Counted from the first letter of the stretch, positions 24,292 to 36,211 are shown. The stretch: DNA of 64,000 nucleotides from Isoetes taiwanensis (GCA_021234155.1 JAJEKV010000109.1:1088252-1152251), one strand, 5' to 3'. Numbers and translations: made by a program. Notes: a model not told the origin generated them from the sequence alone.

Positions 24292-24957
24292 TAGGGATCG
24301 TGCCTCAGCGTGGTATCCTGGAATCGCCGTGGCTTCCCATGGCAGAAGGGGGACAGTCTCAATTCCGTCGCCATGGACATGGACCTTATCTTCCTCATGG
24401 AAACATGGGAATATGCTGGTCACAGGCTACCTGATTTTCCAGGATACCAGCGCTATTCCGTCTTCAATGAGTGCACCGGGAAACGAGGACACGGAGGAAT
24501 CACGTGTTACTACCAGACAGCCTTGGCCCAATCGGTCTCCCTGTGCAAGGCAGACAGGCACAATATATACCTGTGGGTACGAGTGCAGAACAGCGATGGC
24601 AGCCCTCTCTTTGTGGCGGCTTGCTACTTCCCACATGCTGAGAGCAACTTTTACCACACACACTTGGATGTCGACAGGCAGGAGCCCTATGTCGATCTAT
24701 ATGATGACATACAGCAGTACAGACAATTGGGCAAGGTCATGTTGCTTGGAGATTTCAATGCGCGCACAGGGGCAGAGCAGATCCCAAAATTTGCACCTCT
24801 AGCTGAGGATGTGTTGCAAATGGACCCCGCAGAGATGGTTTGGCCAAGGGCGTCAGATGACAGCCAGGTGACACGGTATGGCCGGCAGCTGCTGTTGCTG
24901 GGCAGTATCTTTGACCTGGTCATTTGCAATGGGCTAGCACAGTGGCCGTCCTCCAGC
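24292..24957 (+). pseudogene. LINE ORF2 endonuclease domain (N-terminal part)
   Basis: A single open frame carries an apurinic/apyrimidinic-type endonuclease: SWNRRG near the start, FLMETW (catalytic glutamate) near codon 30, GHGGITCYY, CYFPH, then LLGDFNART with the catalytic Asp and Asn, and LLLLGSIFDLVICNG. This enzyme nicks target DNA to start target-primed reverse transcription. The frame is broken at 24958 by a DNA transposon and resumes in the same phase at 25505. The reading frame that appears to run to 25014 ends inside the inserted element. Confidence 0.85.
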
Positions 24958-25494
24958 AGGGTTGCCCTTAAGGGGCTATTTATAGCCAAATGGCTATATT
25001 TTGAATATTTTTGAAAATGAGATACTAAAGCTGAATAGGTTACTATTGAAAATAAATTATATTCTTTCGCCAAAGTTTTACCATTTCATCCACCCGCCTT
25101 TCTTAAATTAGCCATACATTCTTAAGCTCAGATCTAGAGTTTCGCCTCCAGTTCCATGGATCTAAGTATTTAGGATCATAGATTATCCCCTTACCAACAT
25201 TATAGATCAAGTAATTTTTTGCTAGCTCTAGTGGACCATAGTAGAATACTCAAAAAATCAACAACTCAAATTTTGCTAAACATAATAGGTTTTTTAATCA
25301 TGTAAGTTGTATGTGAATTGACATCTAATTTATTTATTTCAATTACTACATTAACGTTGGCAAGATTCGCTAGAGTTTCTATGAAATAGTTCAAGTCGCA
25401 AAAAGTAATCGCCTACAAAATTAATATAGAAAGCTTATGATTCGCCTCACCTTCTAAATCACGCCTATGCAGATATGGCCTTAAGGGCAACCCT
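24958..25494. mobile_element. 537-bp Mutator-like MITE inserted in the LINE
   Basis: The element begins AGGGTTGCCCTTAAGG and ends with its exact reverse complement CCTTAAGGGCAACCCT, a 16-bp perfect inverted repeat. It is flanked by a perfect 10-bp direct repeat, GTCCTCCAGC (24948-24957 and 25495-25504). The interior is AT-rich, unlike the GC-rich host, and encodes nothing. Terminal repeats with a 9-11 bp target duplication point to the Mutator superfamily. It is non-autonomous. Confidence 0.9.
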
Positions 25495-25504
25495 GTCCTC
25501 CAGC

Positions 25505-27540
25505 CGCTTCACTTGTAGACAGGAGAACCAGGGGGGCGGCACCAGTGTGGTGGATTACGTGCTAGCAGACGAGCAATGCCTACACTTGATCACTGGCCCG
25601 ATTAATCGGGACAGGGGCTGGGATGAGGAAGTAGACTCCGACCATCAGCCCCGTTCTTGCAGATAGGTTACAGGCCAACCGAGCACCCATTGCCCCAACA
25701 CCCTATGTACCACGGTTGCGTCTGGACTATGATCATGCGGCGGTCTATGCGAGGATGCTTGAGCATGAGCTGCCGGGAGTGCTGCAGCTCCCCACACTTC
25801 AACAGCAGACGGCCCAGCTGAACCCCGGCTCGCCGAGGGGTAGGGGGCGGATGCTTTGGGAGAGGCGCTCGGCGATCCACGGGGCTGCAAACCACCTTCC
25901 CCGCAATCACTGGTTCGATGGCCGAATGTCGGAGGCTGAAACGATGGCTCCGCCAAGTGCTGGACCCACCATTTCGCCTGCATGAGGCGTCCGTCCAATA
26001 CCGCTCCTTCCTCAAGACCAAGAAATCCAGGTACCTTGCAGAGCACCAGCAATAGATGTTTGGTCTACTAGACCGCCACCCTAGGGCCTTCTGGAGAAAG
26101 GTCTTGAGTAAGCCTGCACAACCCACAGGAAATATTACCCCGGAACAATGGGTGAGATACTTGCAGCAGCTGTATGACCCAATGGGAAGCCGGGCAAAGA
26201 ATACCTCCTGCAGGTGCCCAGTAATCGGTCATCACCGAAGGGGATGTCATAATGGGCCTGCAACCTACTAACCGGAAGGCGCCAGATTTGGATGGTATGC
26301 GGTGAGCTTCTCAAGTGGGCGGGCCCCCATTGGTGCCGGTTCTCCACAAAGACTCTTCAACGGGGCATTGCAAGAAGGCTCCCCCCAAGACCGGACCACC
26401 AGTAGAGTTGTGCCCATATACAAAGCAGGGGACCCCCACAGCCCAGCCAACTATCATACCATTATGGTCAGTTCTGTCTTTGCCAAGTTGCTTGCCGGGA
26501 TTCTTGAGCAAAATGACGACACTTTGGGCGAGGGATGGAGAAGTGTGGGCTCTCACGCAGTACTTCTGCCCCGGCATTCTACTATTGACCATATCTTCAC
26601 TCTGCGAACACTCATAGAGGATAGCCGAATCAACGCCGGACCCTGCATTTGCTTTTGTGGATTTCGCAAAGGCTTTTGACACGCGCCCTCCGGGATAAGT
26701 TGTGGGACGATTGAGAGCATTGGGGACCCCGTCGACTTGCGAGAATGCTATATACGCACTATACGAGGCTTGCTCGGGTCGCTCTCACACTATCGGGAGC
26801 CCGTTGTTAGTTGCATTGGGGTGCGCCGGCTGCCCTCTATCCCCGACGCCTCTTGTACATTGACCAGCTAGAAGAATGGCTAGGCGGCACCCGTGGAGGC
26901 CATTGATGCACCACATAATCCGCAACTCATATATGCTGATGATGTTGACCTGCTCACATATACCCAAGAGGACATGCAACGCCACCCGGATGCTTTGGAC
27001 ATTTTCTCCCAATTCACCGGCATGAGAGTTAACTTGGCCAAGACGAGGGTGTTCTTTGGTCCCATCATCCCGCACCCACGCCTTCCCCTCATTCACTTAC
27101 GTGGGTAGGTAGTGGAGGTGGCTCGGCCTTATAAGTATTTGGGCATTGAGTTTTCTACTACCACACACCGGGATGCATCCATCGTTACGGGTCACCGCAG
27201 TCGGAAAGCCCTCAGATGCAATGCAAAACAACAAAATCAAGGCGTAGCTGTATGCATGGGGTCACCAGGCACACTTGTTCAGGGCCTTGGTTGAACCGGT
27301 CCTCCTCTATGGGGCAGAAGTGTGGGGGCCAGTGATATCCCTCACCACTTGGAACGATCTAGAGCAGGTACAGAAGGCCTTCTTGGCCCTGGGAGTGAAA
27401 TCCATGGTCCCATATCAGATCTTGCTCCAGGAGACAGGCTTCCTTCCATTACAGAGGGCTGCGCTGGAACGTCATATTATTTACTTCCAGAAGGTGGTGG
27501 CTATGGATGAAGCCTGGCTGCCCAACCTTGCTTTGGCAGT
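25505..27540 (+). pseudogene. LINE ORF2: end of endonuclease and reverse transcriptase, decayed
   Basis: After the insertion the endonuclease frame continues (GGGTSVVDYVLADEQ, the usual S-x-IDYV end motif). The linker is frameshifted (25716-26271, FWRKVLSKP, WVRYLQQLYDP). RT pieces follow: VPIYKAGDPHSPANYHTI at about 26410, LLPRHSTIDHIFTLRTLIED at about 26570, the catalytic YADD in LIYADDVDLLTYT at 26931, then GMRVNLAKTRVFFG, RPYKYLGIEFS and EPVLLYGAEVWGP. The tail near 27350-27540 (LPLQRAALERHIIYF) is a typical C-terminal LINE segment. At least four shifts or stops separate the blocks. Homology ends at about 27540 without a poly(A) tail. Confidence 0.8.
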
Positions 27541-27550
27541 GGCGATGATT

Positions 27551-27960
27551 GTTTTTAAGTGTACATTGATTTTGCTAGTTCATATCATGTTTAATTACAC
27601 GAATTCGACAATCATCATACAATAGTTTTTTTAAATCATCAATAGTTTGTAAGATGTGTTTTATGCATATATTGATTTTGCAAAACCAATAGTGATTGAT
27701 ATCGTATTTTTTGTACTAATTCTAAATTTCACACTAGTTTCAAAAAATCATCATCAGTTTGTAAGATTATTTTTAAGTGTACATTGGTTTAGCAACATCA
27801 TTGCTACTTTATATTATGCTTAATTACATAAATTCTACAATCATACAATAGTTTAGAAGATGTGTTTTATGCATATATTGGTTTTGTAAAACCAATAGTG
27901 GTTCATATCGTGCTTTTTATATTAATTTGAAATTTCTATATCATATCATAATCTTAACAT
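27551..27960. repeat. AT-rich unit, two diverged tandem copies of about 210 bp
   Basis: TTTTTAAGTGTACATTG begins at 27552 and again at 27770; TTATGCATATATTG is at 27661 and 27867. Spacing varies from 206 to 218 bp because of small indels. No coding potential. It starts directly after the LINE remnant. Confidence 0.7.
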
Positions 27961-29059
27961 ATATAATGCAGTCCCCATTTCTGTTTGAGGGTAATATTTT
28001 TTCCTCAGCAAAAAAACCTGGAAGACACGTGTTTTTGAAAAAGAATAAATGAAAATAAGAAAGAAAATTTGGCGGACTCCGGATTTCTTGCTTTGGAAGC
28101 AATTCTCTGCTCTGGATTTGTCGCGACAGCTTGAAGGTAAATTAAATGATCCAGTCTGGCGGTGGACAGCTTGATCCGACATTTGCCATATAAGAAGTGT
28201 TGCCCACTGTATAATTTTGTTATTTGTTGCTCAAATCGGCTCTGCCCCTTCGATTCCTTCCAAGTAAGTCTACTATTACTTCCAATTGAGTCTAGTTCGA
28301 TTCCTTCTCTTTTTATGCAATGTTTTCCTTGAATCCAAACACAAACCCTTGGTATGGCCGTTGCTATGGCGTTGGTCTGTGCACTAAGGGCGTAAATATA
28401 TCTTGCTTGTGAGTTTTGTTCAGAGATCTTATCTCTTTGTGGAATCAAACTTTGAACAGGTCACACTGAAAAACCGATTTCTAAGATTATAACTGGAGAT
28501 AAAATGAAGTTCCAGCTCTCTCTTTTGGAAATACTGAACCCATAATGAAAGGAGCGTACCTACGAGAACATACACAAACAGAGCAAAAAAAACTAGGCAG
28601 GCAAACATGACTCTCTAGGCACATGCGCTGAAGCTTGGGCTTCGCCCTGTGCAAAACGACGATGTTTGAAACTAGCTATGGCGATGGCCATGGCATGGAA
28701 GGAAAAAAATGGGGCTGGCGGGAAGATGGAATAGGTCCAGATGGCGGGGACTTAGTTCAGATCAATCACTTTTTAGTATAGGGAAAGTTTTGAATAACAT
28801 GGCTCTTATCTGCACATTACTTAGAGTTATGAGTTATGAGTTATGAGTTATGACTATGAGTTAGAGTTACTTATGAGTTAGGGCTTGTTTTGCATCATTC
28901 TGAGTACGCCATATGTGTACTACTGATATGAAGAAGTTTGTTTTCAAGGAAGTTTGTTTTCAGTGTGCTGCCTACTGTGGCAAGAGGTTCAAAGCCTCTT
29001 AGGAAGCGTTATGTGAAAGCAATACTGTTATTGAATGTTAACTAGATCATACATATTTT
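27961..29059. other. spacer, no supported gene
   Basis: A minus-strand open frame at 28005-28448 has no recognisable domain and a low-complexity phenylalanine-rich end; I do not support it as a gene. A short microsatellite of four GAGTTAT units is at 28824-28851. Confidence 0.4.
28824..28851. repeat. (GAGTTAT)4 microsatellite
   Basis: Four perfect 7-bp units, followed by further degenerate copies to about 28885. Confidence 0.85.
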
Positions 29060-29720
29060 GACCTCCATATTGACTTGCAACAATGGTTACATAATCATAT
29101 GCTGAGACCACAGATGTTACATAATCATTTGAAGACCACAGATGCAGCGAAACTTGCTGAAAGCCCAAGCCATGCATTTAAGAAAGGCTATAAGAAAGAT
29201 ATTTTTGTGTTAAACATGGCTCACTTGCAGAGGCATGAAATGTTTTTGACAAGATGCCACTCCGAGATGTTGTTACATCACTAGTTTCAGGATATGCAGA
29301 AAATGGATTTGGCATGGAAGCATTGAATGGTTTCAATCGGAAGAAACTAAACGTAAAAATCTCCAAATGTCGCCACTTTTGCTTGCTGCTTGAAAGCTTG
29401 TGCAAGTATGGGAGAAATAGACAGGGGCTAAGCATGCATAAGCAAGTTATTAATATATGGGAATGGAAAGAGATCCTTTTGTTGGCAACATGTTTGGTTG
29501 ACATGTATGCTAAATGCAACCGCTTGTTGAAGCAAAGGAAGTCTTTGACTACCGCCAAGTCGGGATGTTATTTTCGAAATAATCTCATGGTATACAGAAA
29601 ATGGGCCTGCAGTAGAAGCTTGGGATTCTTTGATCAAATCAAGCTGATGGCATTCTCCCAAATGTAGTCACTTTCGTTTGTGCTTAAAACAGTAAATATC
29701 CATTGGATTGGGGTGAAACT
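29060..29720 (+). pseudogene. PLS-class pentatricopeptide repeat (PPR) gene remnant
   Basis: PPR motifs are visible across three plus frames: KKDIFVLN at about 29195, then KMPLRDVVTSLVSGYAENG at about 29240-29310 followed by FGMEALNGF, LVDMYAKCN at about 29495-29522, and GPAVEAxGFFDQIKLM with SPNVVTFVCALK at about 29605-29685. These are consecutive L, S and P type repeats of plant PPR proteins that bind organelle RNA, often for C-to-U editing. Each repeat is separated by a shift or a small deletion, and neither a targeting peptide nor a DYW or E domain is present. The piece covers about five repeats. It could be a decayed retrocopy, since no intron is seen. Confidence 0.75.
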
Positions 29721-31639
29721 TTGTGGATATGTCAGTTTTTTCTAGAGGAAGATGGATAAGGGAGAGATGAACGGGCAGCAAAATGCGTTACAGATGCTTG
29801 GTAAGTGCATTTACAAGGTTTTAAAAAATAACTTTTAGTTATTTGCTTATGGGTTTTGCATTTGTTTTTAGGGTTTTTTAATGAAACTGGTTCATTTTGA
29901 ACCGAACAGGAGAAGCTCAATTTGTCTATAATCAAGAGGGGGGATAGGCCAAGGATGTATTGGAAGATGAGTATTGATTTATCGAAGAAACCCTGATATT
30001 TTCGGAAGGGTGAGGCTATTGCCATTACACATCTGGTGTTATACATCAAATCTTGTTTTTTAAATAAAAAATATTCAGTTTGAGCGTTGTCTTCTATCTC
30101 CCCTAATTAAAAGCAACGAGTCATCAAAGTAATATTGTCTTATACAATGAAATCTTCAATAATCATTACATACAACATCATAGTTTGTAATCAAACATGT
30201 TCTAAAGCATTTAAGTTTATTGTGCTAATATATTGTGGTCAAATATCATGCTCCGATATCATATGATAAAATTTTACGCATGAAGCACTATTAAATATCA
30301 TATATAATGATTGCAAAATCGTATCGATTAACTATTTGAAATCATAGGAAAAAAGTCATAGTAACAGATTTAAACCATGGCAATTTGCCACGTTATATGT
30401 TGTCCATCAATTACTACAAAATATCACCAATTTTAAATTGCTAGAAAAACTAACTAAAATAATTATGTTATATTACCATGGAGAAAAATAGGGTGAAAAA
30501 AATGATATTAGCATATCTAAACCAAGTACATTTACCATATTGTGTATTCGTGATTAATCACTATAAAGCACCATGAAAATTAACTAAAGCATCATGATAA
30601 TTATGCGCTTAAAATTACCATGTCAATATACTGCAGAATATAGATGTGATCAAATACCAGTCTACGAAACTGGACATACTAAGCAATAGTACATATCATA
30701 TAGTTTAAGTTGTTACAAAGACCAATTAAGTTTTCCATGTTCCAGTACCATGTCATAAAACAATGTTAGCTTACCACCTTAGAAAAATATGTTGATGAAC
30801 CATATTAGATAACTAGACATGGTTTGTAAACTTTTGAACCCACTAACATGTACTGATTTATGGATTTAATTTTCACCAACAAACCATGGAAAAAAAATCA
30901 TATTGGTTCAATTTTGGGGGCCTTGTGTCCTGCCTTCTCGCCTCCTACTCTCTCTCCCTCTTCTTCCTCGTCGCTTTGTCTTTCGGCCACTCCACCACCT
31001 TCTCCTTCCCCTTCATCTTATAGGGACCCACCTATTCTTCCTGGCACTTCCCCTCCTGCTGGTCCTGCTCCACATGGTAGTCCTGCTGCTCCTCTTGGTG
31101 ACTCCAAGAAAATGGATTATCTTGAGCTGGAGATCAAGAGAGAGAGGTTTAGGGCGAATTAGGGAGAGTGGGACCCCAAAATGATATTTAAAAAGGAAAG
31201 ATGCTCTCATAGTCTCCTACTATTAATGTACCTATTACTTGACCACCCTTATTAATTAACCACCTTTGTCTATGGTTAGTCCCTTATTATAATAATATTT
31301 TTAAAATTCGAATTTGTCTAATGGTTTGGTGTGTTAATTATGAATTTGTGTCATTTTTCACCCGGATCTCGGATTGAGTATAATTCTTCGACCCATTTTG
31401 GGTGAAATTTGATGCTCATGCATAACTTCCACTTCAATTTTACTAAAATGTTGATTTGACTCATCCTTTTTCCTTGCATCTATAATTTAGCCTAACTCCC
31501 GACCCCACTACTTGAGAGAAAAAGTTTTCCCCCACTTTTTGAGGTTCAATGCTGGAATTTTCTATTCCATGCTTTACTAGGCCAGTTAAACTACTTAGTC
31601 ATGGATATGGTTAGTGCTACCTCTTAGCCAACCACAAAC
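29721..31639. other. AT-rich spacer, nothing supported
   Basis: Strongly AT-rich from 30050 to 30850 with repeated short words such as CATATCAT and ACCATG, but no clear period. A 100-codon open frame at 30860-31162 is serine/proline rich (SPSSSSSLCL, PPPSPSPSS) and ends with MDYLELEIKRERF; it might be a retroelement gag scrap, but no family can be named. Confidence 0.4.
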
Positions 31640-31653
31640 ATTGCGCTGATACC
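31639..31653 (-). other. possible primer binding site (tRNA-iMet type)
   Basis: The minus strand reads TGGTATCAGCGCA directly after ...CGTCAACA. Plant LTR-retrotransposons often use TGGTATCAGAGC, complementary to initiator methionine tRNA, immediately after a 5' LTR ending in CA. One mismatch. If real, a 5' LTR starts at 31654 on the plus strand and the element body lies to the left, but no coding sequence of it was found. Confidence 0.4.
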
Positions 31654-32868
31654 ATGTTGACGTATCTCGCGGGAAATCCCCCATCTAGCTCTATGGCCGC
31701 ATGGATCCTCTGTCTATCCCACACCCAAGGTATCCCACCCCTCCTGTGCATACTTTGCAGATGGGCTAAATCGGGCTCTGGCGTGACTATAACCTGCAGG
31801 ATATGTAATCCTATGATATCACCCATTGGGACTACTCCGGGTTGCATCTCCCCGGTCTGATGAGGTAGGAAGGGTTGCATCCCCTTCCTGAGGTCTAGTG
31901 GCTCCATGGGTGGCTAGAGGACCGTGGCGACACACGATCTGTCCCTGACTGAACCCCCCAAAACAAGAGCCAGGCTAGCACCTGCAACTCTTGAGAGGCA
32001 GGGCGGCATCGTTGCCCCAGGAGGTGTCAGACCCATACCCGGCCCACATGAAGTGACCGACTATAGGCTTAGCCCACTATGGATCACAGTAGCCTTGCTC
32101 AGCAGGGACCTCCCTTCACTTTGCCACTAGCCCCGTTCTCCGTAGCCGGTTGGGTTCCTATGCACAGGCCGCAACTAATAGGAACTAAAGGGTCTAAACT
32201 AGAAGCATCATCTAGATAATGGCTACTACGTCTCTACCCCCCTTCCCAATACACAAGAGGTGCAAACATAGATCAACCAACATCGTACATTAATATAAAC
32301 ATGATAAATAATGAAGATATGTAATCTACACACTTGATTCTACCTACTTGTTAGGGTCCCTTGCTTAGGGTTCGAAGCTAGACTGAAGGACCTAGGAAGG
32401 CTCTACTCGCAAGATAAGATACTAGCTCATCTGGAATCCTAGGTTCCAGATGATCTACCTATGAAGTTACTCTGAATACCTGCTCCAGACGAACTTCCTT
32501 CCACTTCGGGGGTGTCCATAACTTGATGATGAGTCGGGTGATTCCTCCTTCTGATGAGCGCATTGCCTTGGGGTTGTCGATCTGTGCTACGCTGCAATGA
32601 ACGGTGTTCGAAACGAACTTATGAGTGGAGAACAGGTCTCACGGCAAGTGGAGCCAAAAAGTGGCTTAGGGTTAGGGTTAGGGTTAGGGTTAGGGTACTT
32701 ATAGGTTAGGGTTCCATGTCATTGCGACGTGGCTCCAATGGGATACTTCCATGTGACTGTTGAAGGTGTACCTGGCAAACCTTCAACTTAGTGGTTGAGA
32801 ACCTCCAGGTTGCTTGAGGCAACCAATCTGTGGTCAAATCCCTGCACAAATTAGCTTAAACTAGATGG
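31654..32868 (-). repeat. LTR-like sequence, borders uncertain
   Basis: It begins TGTTGACG at 31654, the reverse of the CGTCAACA next to the possible primer site. A candidate outer end is CAACCAACA at about 32282, giving roughly 630 bp, but there is no second copy to confirm it. The rest to 32868 has no gene. It contains five TTAGGG units at 32665-32694. Confidence 0.3.
32665..32694 (+). repeat. (TTAGGG)5 interstitial telomere-like repeat
   Basis: Five perfect hexamers, with one more partial unit after ACTTATAGG. Most land plants use TTTAGGG at telomeres, so this is not the usual plant heptamer; at 30 bp it may be a simple repeat. Confidence 0.8.
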
Positions 32869-35687
32869 TGAACAGTCTATCCCTGAACAAGGAAAAACTG
32901 TCTGCCTAAAACTGTTTGCCACATGAAGAGTGATGATTGGTTTTTGTTGGGAACAACTGCAACTGATGCTCAAGGCAATACAGAAGATGCTTGCAAAGGT
33001 CAAAGGCAAATGGTTGGCCAGAGCTAGGTGAAAAATAGCTTCATGACCGGGTCAATTTTTGGTCAATAACCCTGACAGAGAGCTAAAATTTGCAGATGAG
33101 AATCTATGAGGTAATTTTTTGGATTTCTTTCTTTGACACTTTCAACCTAACCTAAATAGCACGTGCATCATGTATAAACAACAGAAAGCATGCAGTAATG
33201 TGCATGAATGCCATTTTTATAGATTTTTTTGTAACAGTCTGCAATAGAGTTAAAGAAAAGGTCTTGGATTGTGGCTTAACACGACTTTTTAGCTTTTTGA
33301 ATGAAGGAACTAGCTTGCAAAAGATGGAAACATGCTTTGGATGAACGAAATCTATTGTAAAATGCTATTTGACTAGACCTTTTTTGGTTTTTTGAGGAAT
33401 TTATCACTGACCTGGTGATACAATGTTAAATGAGCACTCGTAGACTGATATTATAGTTAAAAACAACTTATACAAACCACAGTTGCTCTTGTTGTTGAGA
33501 TTCAAGCACTGCTACAGCACAAGTGGAACCAACAAGACTCGATCTTCAGGAAAAGCAAGACATAATCTTCACCAACTTCAAATTTTCATTCAAAGGAGCC
33601 TTCAAGGATTACAATGAGAGAATTCCCCAGTGATTTGGCAGGGAGAAATTCACACAAAGAAAGAAACAAAGGTAATACATAACTTCAAATGATAAAGGAC
33701 TTTATTGCACCAGATCTTCAAGAAATCTGACACAAGAAGGTAGTACAGGGCGAGTAGAGGTCATTCCCAACAGTGGTATGCTGGAATTAGATCACTCAAG
33801 GCACTGGGGTGCTCGAAAAACTTCTGAAACCTCGATGATCCCTTAAATTTGACAATTTCCGGTCGGTTCTTGATAAGGCGGATCGGTTTTTGCCCCTTCT
33901 GCCTGTAAATACCTTCTTGATCTGCAAGTCAATCAGTTGTGGTGTTATAAATGATTTCTTCCTCAAAATGAAGCCCCTTTTTCGAATAATCCCCTTTATC
34001 GTGGCCTTGCTCTTGTCTGACAGCAATAAATGAGTTTTTAACCATTCTTAGCGAGATTCTTGGCATTAAAGGGCTAAATCCGGCCGGTTTAATCATGATT
34101 TGCCAGTTGGTTAGGCTGATTTCTCGGATCTTGTCATGATTCTAGGGTTCTTCACGAAAATAGAAATATCCCACAGGCATTTGGCAAAAAATGGGCTCGG
34201 CAGATTTCCACGCGGCTGAATATGGTTGGTTGGGACATGACATGGATTTTTTTGGGGGGTAAAGCCCTTTTTCCACGATAGTCTTATCTCTAAAAGTCAC
34301 ATATTTTATCCAATGATGTTTGGCCACCTATTGTCTTAAAAGTAAATCACTTTTCCACTATAAAAATAAGACATGTCTTATTTAGGTTCGGAATAGGTTT
34401 GGATACCAAATGGAGTCTTATTTTATTCCGGGGGATTTCCCCCGCCGTAAAATAAGACACCTAGTCTTATTTGAATATATAACTAAAAATAACTAAAAAT
34501 AAGACGTGTCTTATTTTTTCATGCTTTTCCACTAGCATTTTAGTGGTGTCATATTTTATGACTACCATGCAGTGGAAAAACAAGTTTAGATTTGTGTGTC
34601 TCATTTTAGCCTTGGAGTCACAAATGGTGTCTTATATGGTATATGACAACCATATTTTGTGACTGCTGTGGAAAAAGGGCCTAATTCAAGCCAAATGTTA
34701 GCACAACTAGGGTAGGGCGCGCATCCCAAGAACCACTAAAACTAGGGCTAGATGTGGTCAAAATGAGAATCTTTGACCACCATTTTGCATGATTTTTCAT
34801 GGGCTTTCAGATGGAAAAAACAAATTTTGAAAATAAGCAACTTCATTTTTGGGCCTTTTTTCCATGGTGTACAAGGACATGTGGCACATGGGTGATGACT
34901 AGGCAAATGCTGATGATGTGGCATGGTGAGGTGGAAGGCAAGGTGTCAAAGAAATTTTCCCTAGGTAAAATCTTGATGAAGTGTAACAAGGTGCGAGTGA
35001 CACGTGTTGGGTGAGTTGGTGATGATGTGGATGATGTGTGCATGATTTTTGAAGGTGAGGTGGCACTAGATATTGATTTCTTTTCGACTAGGCAACTTGG
35101 GCCTTTGGGATTTGATCTTTGACCGTGGTTTTGAATTGGTGATGTAATGGACTTGTGGAGCTTCTCTCCTCTTTCTTTTTCCTTTTTCTTAGAGAGCTCT
35201 AATGACTTGTCAAGTGCATGGTAATGGATCATGATGTGTGTGTGTGATGTACATGGTGCACATGTATGGAATATGTGGTGTGTGAGATTTTGCCCTAGGG
35301 AAAAAACTTTGGGCTATGGAAATGAGATGAGGGATGGGTATGAAGAATGAGTATGGATGTGAGCAATGCCTTCTTGAGCCAACATCTCTAAGATAGTGTG
35401 AAAATCTCAAAAGGTGTCAAGGCAACATACTTTTTTTTGGGGTCTTCCAATCTTTGACTACGGGTCTTCTCTTTTTGACTTCTTTTCCAACCTTTGACTC
35501 AAGTCTTGCTTCCTTTTGCTAACTTGAATGCTCCTTTGAATGTTCTCCATTGGTCTTCAACTTGTTGTCAAGATTTGTCTTCATACCTAAACAATGAGCT
35601 CCAAATGGAAATGCCTTGCAAATGTGTTTTGATCTTTTTGTGTTTTCTTGTGAAGTTGCTCTTACATGCTGCCACAAGGTGGCAGCA
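32869..35687 (-). repeat. 2.4-kb LTR-like repeat of Ty3 family 1, copy 1 (3' LTR), with MITE
   Basis: It matches 50718-53117 over its whole length; the two copies diverge exactly at TGAACAGTCT on the left and GGTGGCAGCA on the right. So the repeat has TG...CA ends and a length near 2400 bp without the MITE. It lies just downstream (minus strand) of the family 1 integrase, where the 3' LTR is expected. The right end is a hairpin, GCTGCCAC-AAG-GTGGCAGC. The polypurine tract that should precede it is not evident, so the LTR call is likely rather than certain. Open frames inside (such as 33796-34026) have no recognised product. Confidence 0.65.
34263..34681. mobile_element. 419-bp Tourist-like MITE
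   Basis: Present in this LTR copy and precisely absent from the other, where GGGGTAATTCAAG is uninterrupted at about 52103-52115. The ends are AGCCCTTTTTCCAC and GTGGAAAAAGGGCC, 13 of 14 positions complementary. The flanks are TAA on both sides (34260-34262 and 34682-34684). A 3-bp TAA duplication suggests PIF/Harbinger. The interior has repeated ATAAGAC words, including a perfect 20-bp palindrome at 34364-34383, and no coding sequence. Confidence 0.85.
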
Positions 35688-36211
35688 TCATGCTAAACAA
35701 ACAGAGGGAGTGTGAAGTGGAGATGGTGTTCTCCAAATGAGCTTGCCAATTTGGGAGAATGGTTGGCAGTAGTCAGGGAGAAGGCTTGTGTGCATGGGGA
35801 GCAAGGGTGATGGAAGAAAGCTGTTTGAGTGTTCAGATGAGTATGAATGAATCAAGTGATGAACCTGCATGACAGAATGATAAATTTGTTAGTACTATGA
35901 CTGCCATATGGAGATATGGTGGCAGTCTTTGACTTGGTTTTGAATGAAATGGAGATGAGGGAAGGGCTTGTAATGGATTTTGGCCAACTTTGAGCAGATT
36001 ATGTGCTTGTGAGTGTTTTGAAGGATGGACCTGCATGGTAATGTGTGTGACCTGCCATTAGTTTAAGCATGTTTGAAGCTCCTTTTGCTGCTTTTTTGCT
36101 GAGAAGTAAACATGATTAGGAAGTAAGGAAAGTGTTGTTTGCATAAAGAAGTAAATCTAGGCTTAGTTAAATCTGATGTAACCTACAACTACCTACTTTC
36201 TGCAAGCAGGA
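35688..36211 (-). other. 3' untranslated region of Ty3 family 1
   Basis: Lies between the end of integrase and the LTR-like repeat on the minus strand. No coding frame is supported and there is no second copy in the window. Confidence 0.45.

Noticed and set aside
23972-24802. 276-codon plus frame overlapping the LINE endonuclease
   Set aside because: The endonuclease motifs are in another frame; this one is an overlap without domain content.
28005-28448. 147-codon minus frame
   Set aside because: No domain, odd composition with a phenylalanine-rich end, and AT-rich surroundings; likely chance.
28824-28851. CRISPR-like or regulatory array
   Set aside because: A simple 7-bp microsatellite without spacers. 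Nothing in the window resembles a CRISPR array, and the DNA is eukaryotic.
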